Assembly (NCBI RefSeq): GCF_030068455.1
Contig: NZ_JAQOSQ010000013.1
Coordinates: 89,338 to 153,337 of the forward strand
Direction of reading: 5' to 3'
Origin: Roseofilum casamattae BLCC-M143
GTDB lineage: Bacteria > Cyanobacteriota > Cyanobacteriia > Cyanobacteriales > Desertifilaceae
DNA: 64,000 nt
In this document: one piece after another, positions 1 through 8,812 of the stretch
How the letters are laid out: each line of letters begins with the position of its first letter
How positions within the stretch are numbered: position 1 is the first letter of the stretch
Position numbers and translations under genes: made by a program
The notes under the pieces: generated by a model
The model's input: the letters and a program-made list of their open reading frames with translations, nothing else
Told to the model about the DNA's origin: nothing
Databases searched by the model: none

Positions 1-923
1 GTTCCCGTGCCGTGAGCCTCCAGGTAAGAAATACTTTCTGGATGAACTTCTGCAACCATCTGCGCGGTACGAATAGTACGAATTTGCCCCTCTTCACTGG
101 GGGCGGTATAACCAATTTTTCCGGCTCCATCATTGTTAATAGCCGAACCTTTAATCGTGGCGTAAATATAATCTCGATCTGCGATCGCATCTTCCAAACG
201 CTTGAGGACCACAGTACCAATTCCATTTCCGCCTAAAGTACCGTTTGCTCCCGCATCGAAGGCGCGACAATGACCGTCGGGAGAAATAATTTCATCGGGA
301 GATAATGTCAGTTCGTTTTGCGGAACTTTAACCGCAACCCCTGCTGCTAGAGACATATAACATTCTCCCGACAGCAAGCTCTGACAAGCCAGGTGAACCG
401 CAACTAAAGAACTCGAACAGGCCGTTCCCACGCTCACGCTCGGCCCTTTCAAATCGAGTTTATAAGAAACGCGAGTTGGAACGTAATCTTTATCCACCCC
501 AATTAAACGTTGCAAACCACCAATGGAATTGAGTAATTCCGGATTCGGCAGTAAATTATAGTAGAGATAATAGCCCATGCCGACCCCGGCATAGACGCCA
601 ATCGATCGCTTTTCTCGAGACGAATCATAACCGGCATCTTCTAAAGCTTCCCAGGCACATTCTAAAAAGAGTCGATGTTGCGGGTCCATGACTTCCGCTT
701 CTCTCGGAGAAAAGCCAAAGAAAGACGCATCAAAATATTCAACGTTATCTAAAATAGAGCCAGCTTTCACTGTTTTTTTACCAGCTTCGTTTTCCGTGAA
801 GACGGAAATTAATTCTTCACCCGAAATCAAATGCTGCCAAAACTTGTCAATTGTCTCAGATTGGGCGAAGCGTCCGGAAAGACCGATAATTGCTATTTCT
901 AAACCATTGTATTCGGAAGTCAT
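1..923 (-). CDS. Type I polyketide synthase, N-terminal ketosynthase (partial, runs off window)
   Basis: The reading frame starts at an ATG at 923 (MTSEYNGLEIAIIGLSG) and stays open for 307 codons to the window edge, so only the start of the protein is seen. It is a beta-ketoacyl synthase domain: the N-terminal IAIIGLSGRF, the active-site cysteine in TACSSSLVA, and EAHGTG with the first catalytic histidine are all present. The second histidine lies beyond the edge. The domain catalyses decarboxylative Claisen condensation of an upstream acyl thioester with a malonyl-type extender. It follows the NRPS gene by 33 bp on the same strand, so it probably accepts the NRPS product. Later domains (AT, KR, ACP, release) cannot be seen. 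Confidence 0.93.
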   Translation of the reverse strand, partial: MTSEYNGLEIAIIGLSGRFAQSETIDKFWQHLISGEELISVFTENEAGKKTVKAGSILDNVEYFDASFFGFSPREAEVMDPQHRLFLECAWEALEDAGYDSSREKRSIGVYAGVGMGYYLYYNLLPNPELLNSIGGLQRLIGVDKDYVPTRVSYKLDLKGPSVSVGTACSSSLVAVHLACQSLLSGECYMSLAAGVAVKVPQNELTLSPDEIISPDGHCRAFDAGANGTLGGNGIGTVVLKRLEDAIADRDYIYATIKGSAINNDGAGKIGYTAPSEEGQIRTIRTAQMVAEVHPESISYLEAHGTG

Positions 924-956
924 GGATATATTTCGGCAATGAATAAAAAATGAAAA

Positions 957-3900
957 TCAGTGGGATAAGAGAGATTGCTTGTATCGTTGTTTTAATCGCT
1001 GTCGTCCTTTTTGTAAGGCTAAGTCTGCTTCTAGATCCAGTTCGGACTCGCACGCGAACACCTTATTCTGTCCGGATAAATTCTGGCTGAGTTGTCGAAT
1101 TGTGGAATAATTAAATAAATCAACAAGGGTAATATTTTTCGACAATGCCGGTAATTGTTTTAAGATTTTTCCGTAAATTCGAGTCAGTAATAAAGAGTTT
1201 CCTCCCAAGTCAAAAAAGTTACGAGTGACTCCAACATTTTCCACTTCGAGAACCTCTTGCCAAATGGTAGCAATGGTTTGTTCGAGGGAATCTCGCGGGG
1301 CAATATCGGGTTCGCGATTTTGAGTGCTGACATAATCGGGAATTGGTAAGGCGCGGCGATTGATTTTTCCATTGGCAGATAAGGGAAATGTTTCTAGAAA
1401 AATAAATGCCGAGGGGATCGTATAATCTGGGAGACGATCGCTGAGAAAATGCCGCAGATCTGCCGCCGGGATTTCTTCGCCCTCGCTAATAAGATAAGCC
1501 ACCAAACGCTTGTTGCGCCCGTCATCTCCTAACACTTCCGCGATCGCATGTTTGATTTGCGAATGCCTGGTTAAAGCGGCTTCAATTTCCCCTAACTCAA
1601 TGCGATAGCCCCCAACTTTCACCTGAAAGTCATTGCGTCCCAGAAATTCAATATTGCCATCGGGAAGATAGCGCCCCAAATCGCCGGTTTTATAGAGCCT
1701 TTCTTTGGTTTTCGGATGGATAAAGAAGTGTTTATCCGTTTTCTCGCGATCGCGCCAATATTCTCGCGCCAAACCAATGCCGCCAATATACAACTGTCCG
1801 GCAACCCAGACGGGACGGGGTTCTAGAGCTTCGTCGAGCACGTAAAAGCGCTGATTGGTGAGGGGAATGCCGTAAGGAATGCTCTTCCAAGTCGGTTCTA
1901 CGCTCTCAATGGGATAGTAAATCGACCAGATGGAGGCTTCTGTAGCTCCTCCCAAGCTCACTATTTTGATATTCTGGTTCTCTGCTTTAACCTGCTCGGG
2001 TAAAGAGAGGGGAATCCAATCGCCACTGAGGAGAACTAATCGCAAATCTGCTAAATTATGGGTATAGTCCGCCATCATCTGCATCAAGGCTGGAACGGAA
2101 TTCCACAGGGTAACTCCATGTTGTTGCAATAGCTCCAACCAATGCCGAGGATCGCGATCGCGCTTGGCTTCGGGAACCACGATCGCGCCACCAGCAGCCA
2201 AGACTCCGAAGATATCGTAAACCGAAAGATCGAAACTTAAAGAAGAGAGGGCCAGCACGCGATCGCTCGCATCTATCTCAAAGCGTCGATTAATTTCCTC
2301 AATGGTATTCACCGCTCCCCGATGGTCGATGGCTACTCCTTTAGGCATTCCTGTGGAACCGGAGGTATAAATGAGGTAAGCCAAATCTTCGGGAGTTTGT
2401 TGCGCAGTTAGCGGGGTAGAACTTTCTGCGGTAAAATCGTCGCGATCGACGCACAGACTAACGATTTTGGACGGCCAAGATAGGCTCTCGTCCAGCCATG
2501 ATTGGGTCAAAACCAGACTCACTTCGCTATTGGCCAAAAGAATATTGCGGCGCTCTTCCGGCCAGGCTGGATCGATGGGAACATAAGCCGCTCCTGCTGC
2601 TAAAATTGCTAAAACGGCGACGATTTGTTCCCAGCCTTTTTCCATAACCACTGCCACAAAGTTACCGCGACTGGCTCCGAGTTTCTGCAAGCCATGGGCG
2701 ATTTGGTTGGAGAGGGAGAATAACTGTTGATAGGTGAGGGTTTGCTGGGGAGCGATTACTGCCAGTTCTTCGCCTTGCTGTTCTACTCTTGTGGCAAACA
2801 ATTGGTGCAATAGAGCCTCGGAAATGGGCGCATCGGTGCGATTAATGGCATCGTAAAGGTCGAGCTGTGTGGGAGGAAGCAATGCGGGCATTTCCTGCCA
2901 AGCCGTTGTCGAGGTTGCTAGGGTTGCGAGCAAGCGACAATAAGCGGCAAACATCTCGGCAATTAAACCTTCAGGGAACAGTTCCTCGACTACATCCCAG
3001 TTAAACGTCAGCGCTCCTTTTTCTTCCCAAACTTGTACGTCCATCCAGGTTTGCGATGCTTGACTGATGGCATAGACTAAGTCGCCAAAATGGGTAAAAC
3101 TGGAGGTTTCCTGACCCAATGCTGCCATGCCCAGAGTACTGGTAAACACGATAGGAAAGGCATTGGGAGCCGTTCCATTGAGGCGGGCTAGTTCGCGGGC
3201 GACTCGTACGCCGCTAAAATAGCGATGTTCCAGGTCTTGGGATAATTGCTGCTGAATGGCGATCGCTCGTTGGCGGAAAGAAGTATCGCCAGAAGCATCC
3301 ACTGCTAATAGGGTTGCCGAAGTAAAATCCCCAATTAAATCGTTAATTTGCGAATGGAAGGGCAAGCGATTGAATAGGGCTAAATTAACGGTAAAACGAG
3401 GATTCTTACTCCAAGTTCTCAATACTTCGCTAAATGCTGCTAGTAAAGCGACTGAAGGAGTCACGCTTGCTCGGGCAGCATTCTGTTTCAATTGTTGCCA
3501 CTCTTCTCGACTCAAGCGCGCGTCATAGCGACGGGTTTGCGGGCGGTCGATGGTGCTCGGATGCCTGGCGATGGGTAATTCTGGGGCTGGAGGTAGAGTA
3601 GCGAGGCGATCGAGCCAATATTGTCGCGATCGCCGATAGAGAGCTGTTGTTTCTAACTTTTGTTCGGCGAGGACGCAATCTCGGAAGGTAATCTCTAAAG
3701 GTGGAAGCTGGAGATCCGGTTGGTTATAGCATTGATGCCATTCTTCAAAGAGGCGAAAGAGACTCCAAGCATCAAAGATTTGCAGGTCGTAGCTGATGTG
3801 GAGGCAAACCCGATCTTCCGGTAGTTGGGTGGCGCGAAATTCAAATAACGGCCACTGCTCGCCGCTCAATACTTGGTGAGATAGCTCTGCGCGGATGGTT

Positions 3901-4412
3901 GCAATGGCGCGATCGATCTCCGTGGCAGAAGACTCGCGCAAATCTAAAACGGCCATTTCATAGGCTGGAACCTGTTCGAGAATTTGCTGCCGACCGTCGG
4001 GCAAAATAATCGCCCGTAACATATCGTGGCGATCGATTAAATATTGTAGGGCGCGGTTTAAGCGATCGACTTCTAAATTAGTTCCCTCGATTTCATAATA
4101 GCCGTGGTTGGCAACATTCCCCAGTTCCATCACGCCCAAACGACCTACCCAATAGGCGTGTTGGAGATCGGTGAGGGGGAAGGGTTGATGGCGACTTTCG
4201 AGGTCTGGAATTAAGGGCGGAAGATCGGCTAATGTTGCTTCTGCTTCTCCCTCGTCGAATAGTGCCAAAAGCTCTGCTTTTCGCTCTTGCAAGCTTTGAC
4301 GCAGTTCGACAGTCAGAGCGCCAGCGGGAGCATCAACTACAAGAGAGTTGCCGGTTACGGCGAGTTTAATCTCTTGAGCGCTAAGTTTTTGGAGGAGAAG
4401 TTGTAAATCCAT
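957..4412 (-). CDS. NRPS: TubC-type docking - heterocyclization (Cy) - adenylation (Cys code) - PCP
   Basis: One-module nonribosomal peptide synthetase of about 1151 residues. Residues 1-50 resemble a TubC_N docking domain (MDLQLLLQKLSAQ). Next is a condensation-type domain with PFPLTDLQHAYWVGR and DLQIFDAWS, the D-x4-D-x2-S motif of cyclization domains. The adenylation domain has YTSGSTGMPKG and FDLSVYDIFG; its specificity residues read by eye as D-L-Y-N-L-S-L-I-W-K, the code known for cysteine in HMWP2- and PchE-like synthetases. A carrier protein with LGGNSLL (pantetheine serine) ends the chain; no thioesterase is seen. The expected product is a 2-substituted thiazoline on the PCP. I chose the ATG at 4412 over an upstream TTG at 4478 because the docking domain starts there. 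Confidence 0.93.
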   Translation of the reverse strand: MDLQLLLQKLSAQEIKLAVTGNSLVVDAPAGALTVELRQSLQERKAELLALFDEGEAEATLADLPPLIPDLESRHQPFPLTDLQHAYWVGRLGVMELGNVANHGYYEIEGTNLEVDRLNRALQYLIDRHDMLRAIILPDGRQQILEQVPAYEMAVLDLRESSATEIDRAIATIRAELSHQVLSGEQWPLFEFRATQLPEDRVCLHISYDLQIFDAWSLFRLFEEWHQCYNQPDLQLPPLEITFRDCVLAEQKLETTALYRRSRQYWLDRLATLPPAPELPIARHPSTIDRPQTRRYDARLSREEWQQLKQNAARASVTPSVALLAAFSEVLRTWSKNPRFTVNLALFNRLPFHSQINDLIGDFTSATLLAVDASGDTSFRQRAIAIQQQLSQDLEHRYFSGVRVARELARLNGTAPNAFPIVFTSTLGMAALGQETSSFTHFGDLVYAISQASQTWMDVQVWEEKGALTFNWDVVEELFPEGLIAEMFAAYCRLLATLATSTTAWQEMPALLPPTQLDLYDAINRTDAPISEALLHQLFATRVEQQGEELAVIAPQQTLTYQQLFSLSNQIAHGLQKLGASRGNFVAVVMEKGWEQIVAVLAILAAGAAYVPIDPAWPEERRNILLANSEVSLVLTQSWLDESLSWPSKIVSLCVDRDDFTAESSTPLTAQQTPEDLAYLIYTSGSTGMPKGVAIDHRGAVNTIEEINRRFEIDASDRVLALSSLSFDLSVYDIFGVLAAGGAIVVPEAKRDRDPRHWLELLQQHGVTLWNSVPALMQMMADYTHNLADLRLVLLSGDWIPLSLPEQVKAENQNIKIVSLGGATEASIWSIYYPIESVEPTWKSIPYGIPLTNQRFYVLDEALEPRPVWVAGQLYIGGIGLAREYWRDREKTDKHFFIHPKTKERLYKTGDLGRYLPDGNIEFLGRNDFQVKVGGYRIELGEIEAALTRHSQIKHAIAEVLGDDGRNKRLVAYLISEGEEIPAADLRHFLSDRLPDYTIPSAFIFLETFPLSANGKINRRALPIPDYVSTQNREPDIAPRDSLEQTIATIWQEVLEVENVGVTRNFFDLGGNSLLLTRIYGKILKQLPALSKNITLVDLFNYSTIRQLSQNLSGQNKVFACESELDLEADLALQKGRQRLKQRYKQSLLSH

Positions 4413-4464
4413 CGGTTTAATTGCGTCAGAATGCAAGGGAGAAGCAGAAAACTTATAATTTGCC

Positions 4465-5961
4465 CTAAAGATGGACAATTTCTCGAGGTCGGTCGGTTTG
4501 AACAGTCAGGGTGTTTTTTAGTTCTTTGACCAGAAGGCGATCGCAGAGATAGGCAGCGAGGCGATCGCTATTGTTCTCGCCCAAAAATTGTTGTAAGGGA
4601 ATAGGGATCCGAAAATCTTCCTCTAAACGTCGCTTCAGTTCGATCGCCACGAGGGAGTCAACTAAACCGCCAAAGGATAAGTCTGCGCTCAGTTCTTCGG
4701 GGGAACATTGCAGATAAACCGCCAACCAACCTAAAAGATAGGTGGCGACGAGGGTAGGGCGTTCTGGAGGTAGAGCAGTTAATATGTCTCGATATGAGGG
4801 CAGTTTTGGGGAGATTTGTTCTTCCTGTGGCACACAACTGGCGATGCTCTCTTCAGTAGCGGAAATGTTGAGAGGAGGAGCGGGAGGCTCTCCCAGAACT
4901 GTTTCTCCCCAACGGATGATGACAGCGGCAGAGGTGGCAGCAGCACCATTGGCATAAATTAAAACGAGGTCGCCTGGGTTGAGTTTCCCAACGCGAGCGG
5001 CACGCTCTAAATTGGCCAGAGGGAAAACAGGTCCGATGTTGCTATAACGAGGGTAGAGGTTGAGAGCGCGATCGCGATCGATTCCTAAAGCTCGAATACA
5101 AACATCGGCATACCAAGCCGTCGGGGTATTGAAAGCGAAAAAGTCAATGTCAGTTAAGCTAACTCCAGCCATTTCGGCAGCTTTTTGACAGCAGGAGCGC
5201 GCTGCATCCACGGCGGTTTCAGCCAGAGAGATGGCATTATCTCCCGTTCGCGCCAAGATGTGAGGTTGGCCTTTGCTATTGTCGGCTAGTTCGTAACGAT
5301 AGGCATTGCAAGTTTCGGTTGCGGGGGCGATCGCTACGCTCAATATTCCTTCTTCCTCTGGAACTAGACTGACGATTAATGCGCCTGCTCCATCTCCTAA
5401 AGACCAAGAGAAGGAATCGCTATTGTCCGTCGCATTTGAGCCAAAATGAGAAACCACAATGAGGATATGTTCGTATCGTCCCGACGCGATAAAGGTGCGA
5501 GCGGTTTCTAAGGCCACTAGGACACTGGAACAGGTGGATTCAATATTCCACGCCGGACAATGCAGCCCGATCTCCCGAGCCAAATAAGCGGCATGACCGG
5601 GACCGGGGCGATCGGGAAATAGGGCGGTAACTAAGGCCAGATCCACTGCTTCTGGAGTTAGTCCGGCAAGGGCGATCGCTTCTTTAGCTGCCCGAGATTC
5701 TAAGGCTAGTCCCGATTCTTCCGGTTGCAAAATACGTCGCTCCTTCGCCCCTCGGAAGGGATCGGCGAGGTAAGGTGCAACGGCCTGAGACCAAAGATCG
5801 GCATCCTCCATAGTTGCAACGTTTCTCTGTCGCTTTCTCGCTTTCGGAAGCAAGTGAGGACATCTCTCGCGCCAATAATCATTGGTGCGAATGGTGTTGG
5901 GAAAGGCTAGAGTTAAGGAACGAATGCCGATAGAAGCGTTCATGGTAGGGTTGGACTCCAT
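4465..5961 (-). CDS. KAS III-like ketosynthase/acyltransferase fused to a C-terminal acyl carrier domain
   Basis: Residues 1-350 have the KAS III (FabH-like) fold signature, with the nucleophile in IESTCSSVLVALE. Where FabH has the His of HQAN the sequence reads FFAFNTPTAWYADV, and the Asn motif is ANGAAATSAA, so the usual Cys-His-Asn triad is not obvious. Residues 405-485 form a carrier domain with GGLVDSLVAIELKRR (pantetheine serine), followed by a 20-residue charged tail. The ATG at 5961 overlaps the stop of the preceding gene (TAATG), which implies translational coupling; ATG 5943 is an alternative. The context suggests it loads or moves the salicyl group towards the NRPS. Thioester-transferring KAS III relatives (CerJ/DpsC-like) are the nearest analogy; the exact reaction is unknown. 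Confidence 0.8.
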   Translation of the reverse strand: MESNPTMNASIGIRSLTLAFPNTIRTNDYWRERCPHLLPKARKRQRNVATMEDADLWSQAVAPYLADPFRGAKERRILQPEESGLALESRAAKEAIALAGLTPEAVDLALVTALFPDRPGPGHAAYLAREIGLHCPAWNIESTCSSVLVALETARTFIASGRYEHILIVVSHFGSNATDNSDSFSWSLGDGAGALIVSLVPEEEGILSVAIAPATETCNAYRYELADNSKGQPHILARTGDNAISLAETAVDAARSCCQKAAEMAGVSLTDIDFFAFNTPTAWYADVCIRALGIDRDRALNLYPRYSNIGPVFPLANLERAARVGKLNPGDLVLIYANGAAATSAAVIIRWGETVLGEPPAPPLNISATEESIASCVPQEEQISPKLPSYRDILTALPPERPTLVATYLLGWLAVYLQCSPEELSADLSFGGLVDSLVAIELKRRLEEDFRIPIPLQQFLGENNSDRLAAYLCDRLLVKELKNTLTVQTDRPREIVHL

Positions 5962-6350
5962 TAACAAGCGGGCATTATGTCATGCTTGCCGATCGCCCAA
6001 GCGACAGCATAGCGAGAAGTATGGCTGATACTGACCAGCCATTCCCCCAGACCAACATGAGAGTTGGCAATTTGACCGCGATCGCCGAACGCAACAGCAG
6101 GCGCGCCACCGGGCAATCTGCGAATCTCCAGATCTTGGTACGAGAGTTCGGGCAAATAACTGAGGATGCTCTGTTTTGCTGCCAGACGACCTCCTAGATA
6201 CTGCAACCGTCGTTCTCCTCTCTCAAAAGAGTTGCGTTCGGTGAGGGTAAAGTATTGGTCTTCATCAATCCCTCGCAGGCTATCGACTTCGACTAAAGTT
6301 AAAGCGCGATCGCCAGTCGGGTTGTAAAGTTTCCAGGAATTATCGATCAT
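5961..6350 (-). CDS. AcpS-like 4'-phosphopantetheinyl transferase family protein (possibly degenerate)
   Basis: A 129-residue protein with the second half of the AcpS signature: YLGGRLAAKQSIL (compare GRxAAKEA), DLEIRRLPGGAP, and WLVSISHTSRYAVAWAIG (compare SISHT..YA.A). The N-terminal GxDxVEI metal-binding motif is not clean: the equivalent stretch reads TLVEVDSL, so the usual Mg-binding aspartate seems to be missing or moved. It lies between salicylate synthase (48 bp upstream) and the KAS III-ACP gene, overlapping the latter by one base. It could prime the carrier domains of this locus, or be an inactive or dehydratase-linked AcpS-fold protein. A second AcpS-type protein is encoded at 10382-10834. 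Confidence 0.68.
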   Translation of the reverse strand: MIDNSWKLYNPTGDRALTLVEVDSLRGIDEDQYFTLTERNSFERGERRLQYLGGRLAAKQSILSYLPELSYQDLEIRRLPGGAPAVAFGDRGQIANSHVGLGEWLVSISHTSRYAVAWAIGKHDIMPAC

Positions 6351-6398
6351 TGTTTTGTTTTTTTTGCCCGATACTTTTACGGAATTGCCAATGCGCGT

Positions 6399-7724
6399 TT
6401 ACTCAATAACAAGATTGGCAAGCATCGTGTTCATTTTGTTAACCGACTCGGTATATTCATTAGCGGGAACGGACTCGGCAACAATTCCCGCTCCGGCATT
6501 GAGATGAATGGTATCTCCATATTGGAAAACCGAGCGAATGGCAAGAGCAAAATCGGCTTGTCCGTTGTCGCTTACCCAGCCAATACTGCCAGCGTAGAGG
6601 CCTCGAGGTTCGTCTTCGAGGCGATCGATCCAGTGCAATGCTTGCTGCTTGTCTATCCCAGAAACTGTAATGCCCGGAAAGAGAACTTTTAGAGCATCCC
6701 AGAGGGTGCGATCGGATTGCAGGAGACCGCCCACGCGAGAGGAAAGATGCTGAACGCAACGATACTTCTTAATTTCCATGAAATTGAATACGCCAACACT
6801 TTTGGGCAAGCAAACCGAAGCCATTTCCTGTTGTGCTAGCCAAGCAGAAAGCGCGTGTTCTTTCACTTCTTTGGCATCGGAAAATAACTCGGCATACAAG
6901 TGCAAATCTTCTTCAAGGGTTTTGCCTCGCGGCCGCGTTCCAGCGAGAGGGTTGGTAACGACCGATCGCCCGTCTGTTGCTTTCATGAGAATTTCAGGAC
7001 TGAAACCGACTCCCTTAATATTGCCCAGATTAAAAGCGTAAGAACGGCAAGCGTTATTGGTTTGGTTGGCGATCGCATAAGTTCCGAGAACGTTTAATTC
7101 TCCCGAATACTTGGCGGTGCGGGAAATAATGGCTTTTTGCAAGCGCTTGTCTTTGATGGCGCCAATGAGTTCTGCAACTCGACCTTCGTAATCTTGGCGA
7201 TCGCTAAAGTCAATGGAGACGGAAGTCGCCGCGTAAGTCGGCAATGGCATCTCATGCATTAAAAGCGTGCCAATGTCGTCGTTCGCCTCGATACTCCGGC
7301 AACAAATTCCCTCCGGAATAAAGATTAATTCGATCTCGGGAATAATGAGGTAAAGCAGTTCGTTTTGGCTTTGTTTGGAGTACGAGCAGTAAAAACTCGC
7401 CATATCGAAGGCAATATAACCATAGGCCGTCCAATTTTCTAAAGGCAGGGCATTAAGCATCTCTTCAACTTGTTTGAAGGGATCGCGAATGGGCTGAGAA
7501 TTGACTTCATTCCCCGACATTTCAATGCGATCGCTGCCGACAGCGATTTTTATATATTCGCCGATCGCAATTCGGACTTCTCCTTCTCCTTCATAGAAAA
7601 TATATCGATCGAGGAGTCCTGCTTTTTGAATATTATTCAGAACTACGAGAGGCTCAATATTATGATTGGGAAAGAATTGCTCTCGATACTTTTTTTTCGT
7701 ACGACCTTTTGCTTGAGTTACCAT
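6399..7724 (-). CDS. Salicylate synthase (chorismate-utilising, MbtI/Irp9 type)
   Basis: A 441-residue chorismate-binding enzyme. Hallmarks are NPLAGTRPRG, EHALSAWLAQQEMASV, KKYRCVQHLSSRVGG and LYAGSIGWVSDNG in the order seen in MbtI, Irp9 and YbtS. These enzymes turn chorismate into isochorismate and then eliminate pyruvate to give salicylate. An isochorismate synthase alone would need a separate lyase, and none is present. The ATG at 7724 has GAGG about 8 bases upstream; the ATG at 7736 has none, so I prefer the shorter start. It is the first gene of the minus-strand biosynthetic operon and supplies its starter acid. Confidence 0.85.
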   Translation of the reverse strand: MVTQAKGRTKKKYREQFFPNHNIEPLVVLNNIQKAGLLDRYIFYEGEGEVRIAIGEYIKIAVGSDRIEMSGNEVNSQPIRDPFKQVEEMLNALPLENWTAYGYIAFDMASFYCSYSKQSQNELLYLIIPEIELIFIPEGICCRSIEANDDIGTLLMHEMPLPTYAATSVSIDFSDRQDYEGRVAELIGAIKDKRLQKAIISRTAKYSGELNVLGTYAIANQTNNACRSYAFNLGNIKGVGFSPEILMKATDGRSVVTNPLAGTRPRGKTLEEDLHLYAELFSDAKEVKEHALSAWLAQQEMASVCLPKSVGVFNFMEIKKYRCVQHLSSRVGGLLQSDRTLWDALKVLFPGITVSGIDKQQALHWIDRLEDEPRGLYAGSIGWVSDNGQADFALAIRSVFQYGDTIHLNAGAGIVAESVPANEYTESVNKMNTMLANLVIE

Positions 7725-8004
7725 TTTTTGCCTCATGATTGGGTGAGTCTATATCAACTAAGGATTGACAATTGAATAGATATAATGGTGACGAATGCAA
7801 TATTAAAACTCTGTATTTACTGCAGAATTTTGTAGTTGAATGTACTTATGATATCAACTGAATTGGATTTATTTTTCTCGGATCCGGTCTTTTTTTTGTC
7901 TCAAACGTATTTTTTTTTTTGATTCTTCCTAAGCGTGACAAAATAGATTGCGCTTGAGAGAACATAAATGATTCTCTCTTTGCACAACCTAAAAAAAATC
8001 AAGT

Positions 8005-8799
8005 TTATGGTTTTAACTTTGTCTCAAGAATGAGAGTCATTGAGCGAATAAAAGGTAACCAAGTCAGCAAACACATTATTCCCCACCGTTCGGGATGTAA
8101 TTGGAATAAGGAACGAGCTTCCACAATCTCCAGTCCCATACGAGCAACTTCGTCAATATCTTTGACAAACCACTGTAAAGGAGCGCCCAAGGCTTCCAGT
8201 TTTTTAGCTGACTTGCGATAGGATGTTCCCACAACATCAAAGATAAAAGTTGCTTCGGGAAAACGTTGTCGCATTTTTGTGATAAGTCGAGTGACAGATT
8301 CCGAATCGAAGTACATTAATAAACCTTCGGCAACAATAATAATATCCTCCGAAGGTCTCGAGGGCAGTTGCTCCATCCAGTCAAAGTCTAAGGCAGAAGC
8401 TCCGATAAATTTATAGTTCTCGGTTTCGCGATCGAGTTGTTTGCGAATATCATTGACTTCTGGCAAATCAAGATTAATCCAGTATAAATTTTCCTGTTGC
8501 AAGCGATAGTATCGACTGGATAAACCCGCTCCTAACTCGATAACAAGGGGGTTCTGGCAGCGGGCTAGGTGACGTTGGACCACGCGATCGAAGTGTTCTG
8601 CACGAATAGCCCAACCGGCTTGGGTAGACTTGCTGTAAAAAGAGTTGAGTTCCGAGTTCCAACTGAGGCGATCGCTCCACTCTCGGGCGTGGCGATCGCG
8701 AAAAAGACCGTTAGAATTCCGATCTTCGTCAGCCCTCGCTCGAGTCGTAAGAACCATGGTGCGGGGTACCCCCGCGAGTTGTAATTGAGATGGGGACAT
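8005..8799 (-). CDS. SAM-dependent O-methyltransferase, leucine carboxyl methyltransferase (PPM1/LCMT) family
   Basis: About 264 residues with the SAM-binding motif VIELGAGLSSRYYRL, the acidic YWINLDLPEV and IIVAEGLLMYF, a pattern typical of polyketide-associated methyltransferases of this family. A longer open frame reaches back to 8931 but runs inside the AraC gene; the ATG at 8799 sits 13 bases after that gene's stop and starts at the family's N-terminus (gvpRTMVLTTRARADE). It is probably co-transcribed with the regulator. In this setting it may methylate the siderophore or an intermediate, but the substrate cannot be read from sequence. Confidence 0.8.
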   Translation of the reverse strand: MSPSQLQLAGVPRTMVLTTRARADEDRNSNGLFRDRHAREWSDRLSWNSELNSFYSKSTQAGWAIRAEHFDRVVQRHLARCQNPLVIELGAGLSSRYYRLQQENLYWINLDLPEVNDIRKQLDRETENYKFIGASALDFDWMEQLPSRPSEDIIIVAEGLLMYFDSESVTRLITKMRQRFPEATFIFDVVGTSYRKSAKKLEALGAPLQWFVKDIDEVARMGLEIVEARSLFQLHPERWGIMCLLTWLPFIRSMTLILETKLKP

Positions 8800-8812
8800 G
8801 ACGATCGAATAT

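Noticed and set aside
1-4412. Anachelin-type serine/oxazoline pathway
   Set aside because: The gene order would fit, but the adenylation residues read as the cysteine code, not the serine code D-V-W-H-L-S-L-I-D-K.
7956-7978. Hairpin GAGAGAA/TTCTCTC as terminator of the methyltransferase gene
   Set aside because: The stem is only 7 bp and no T-run follows on the minus strand.
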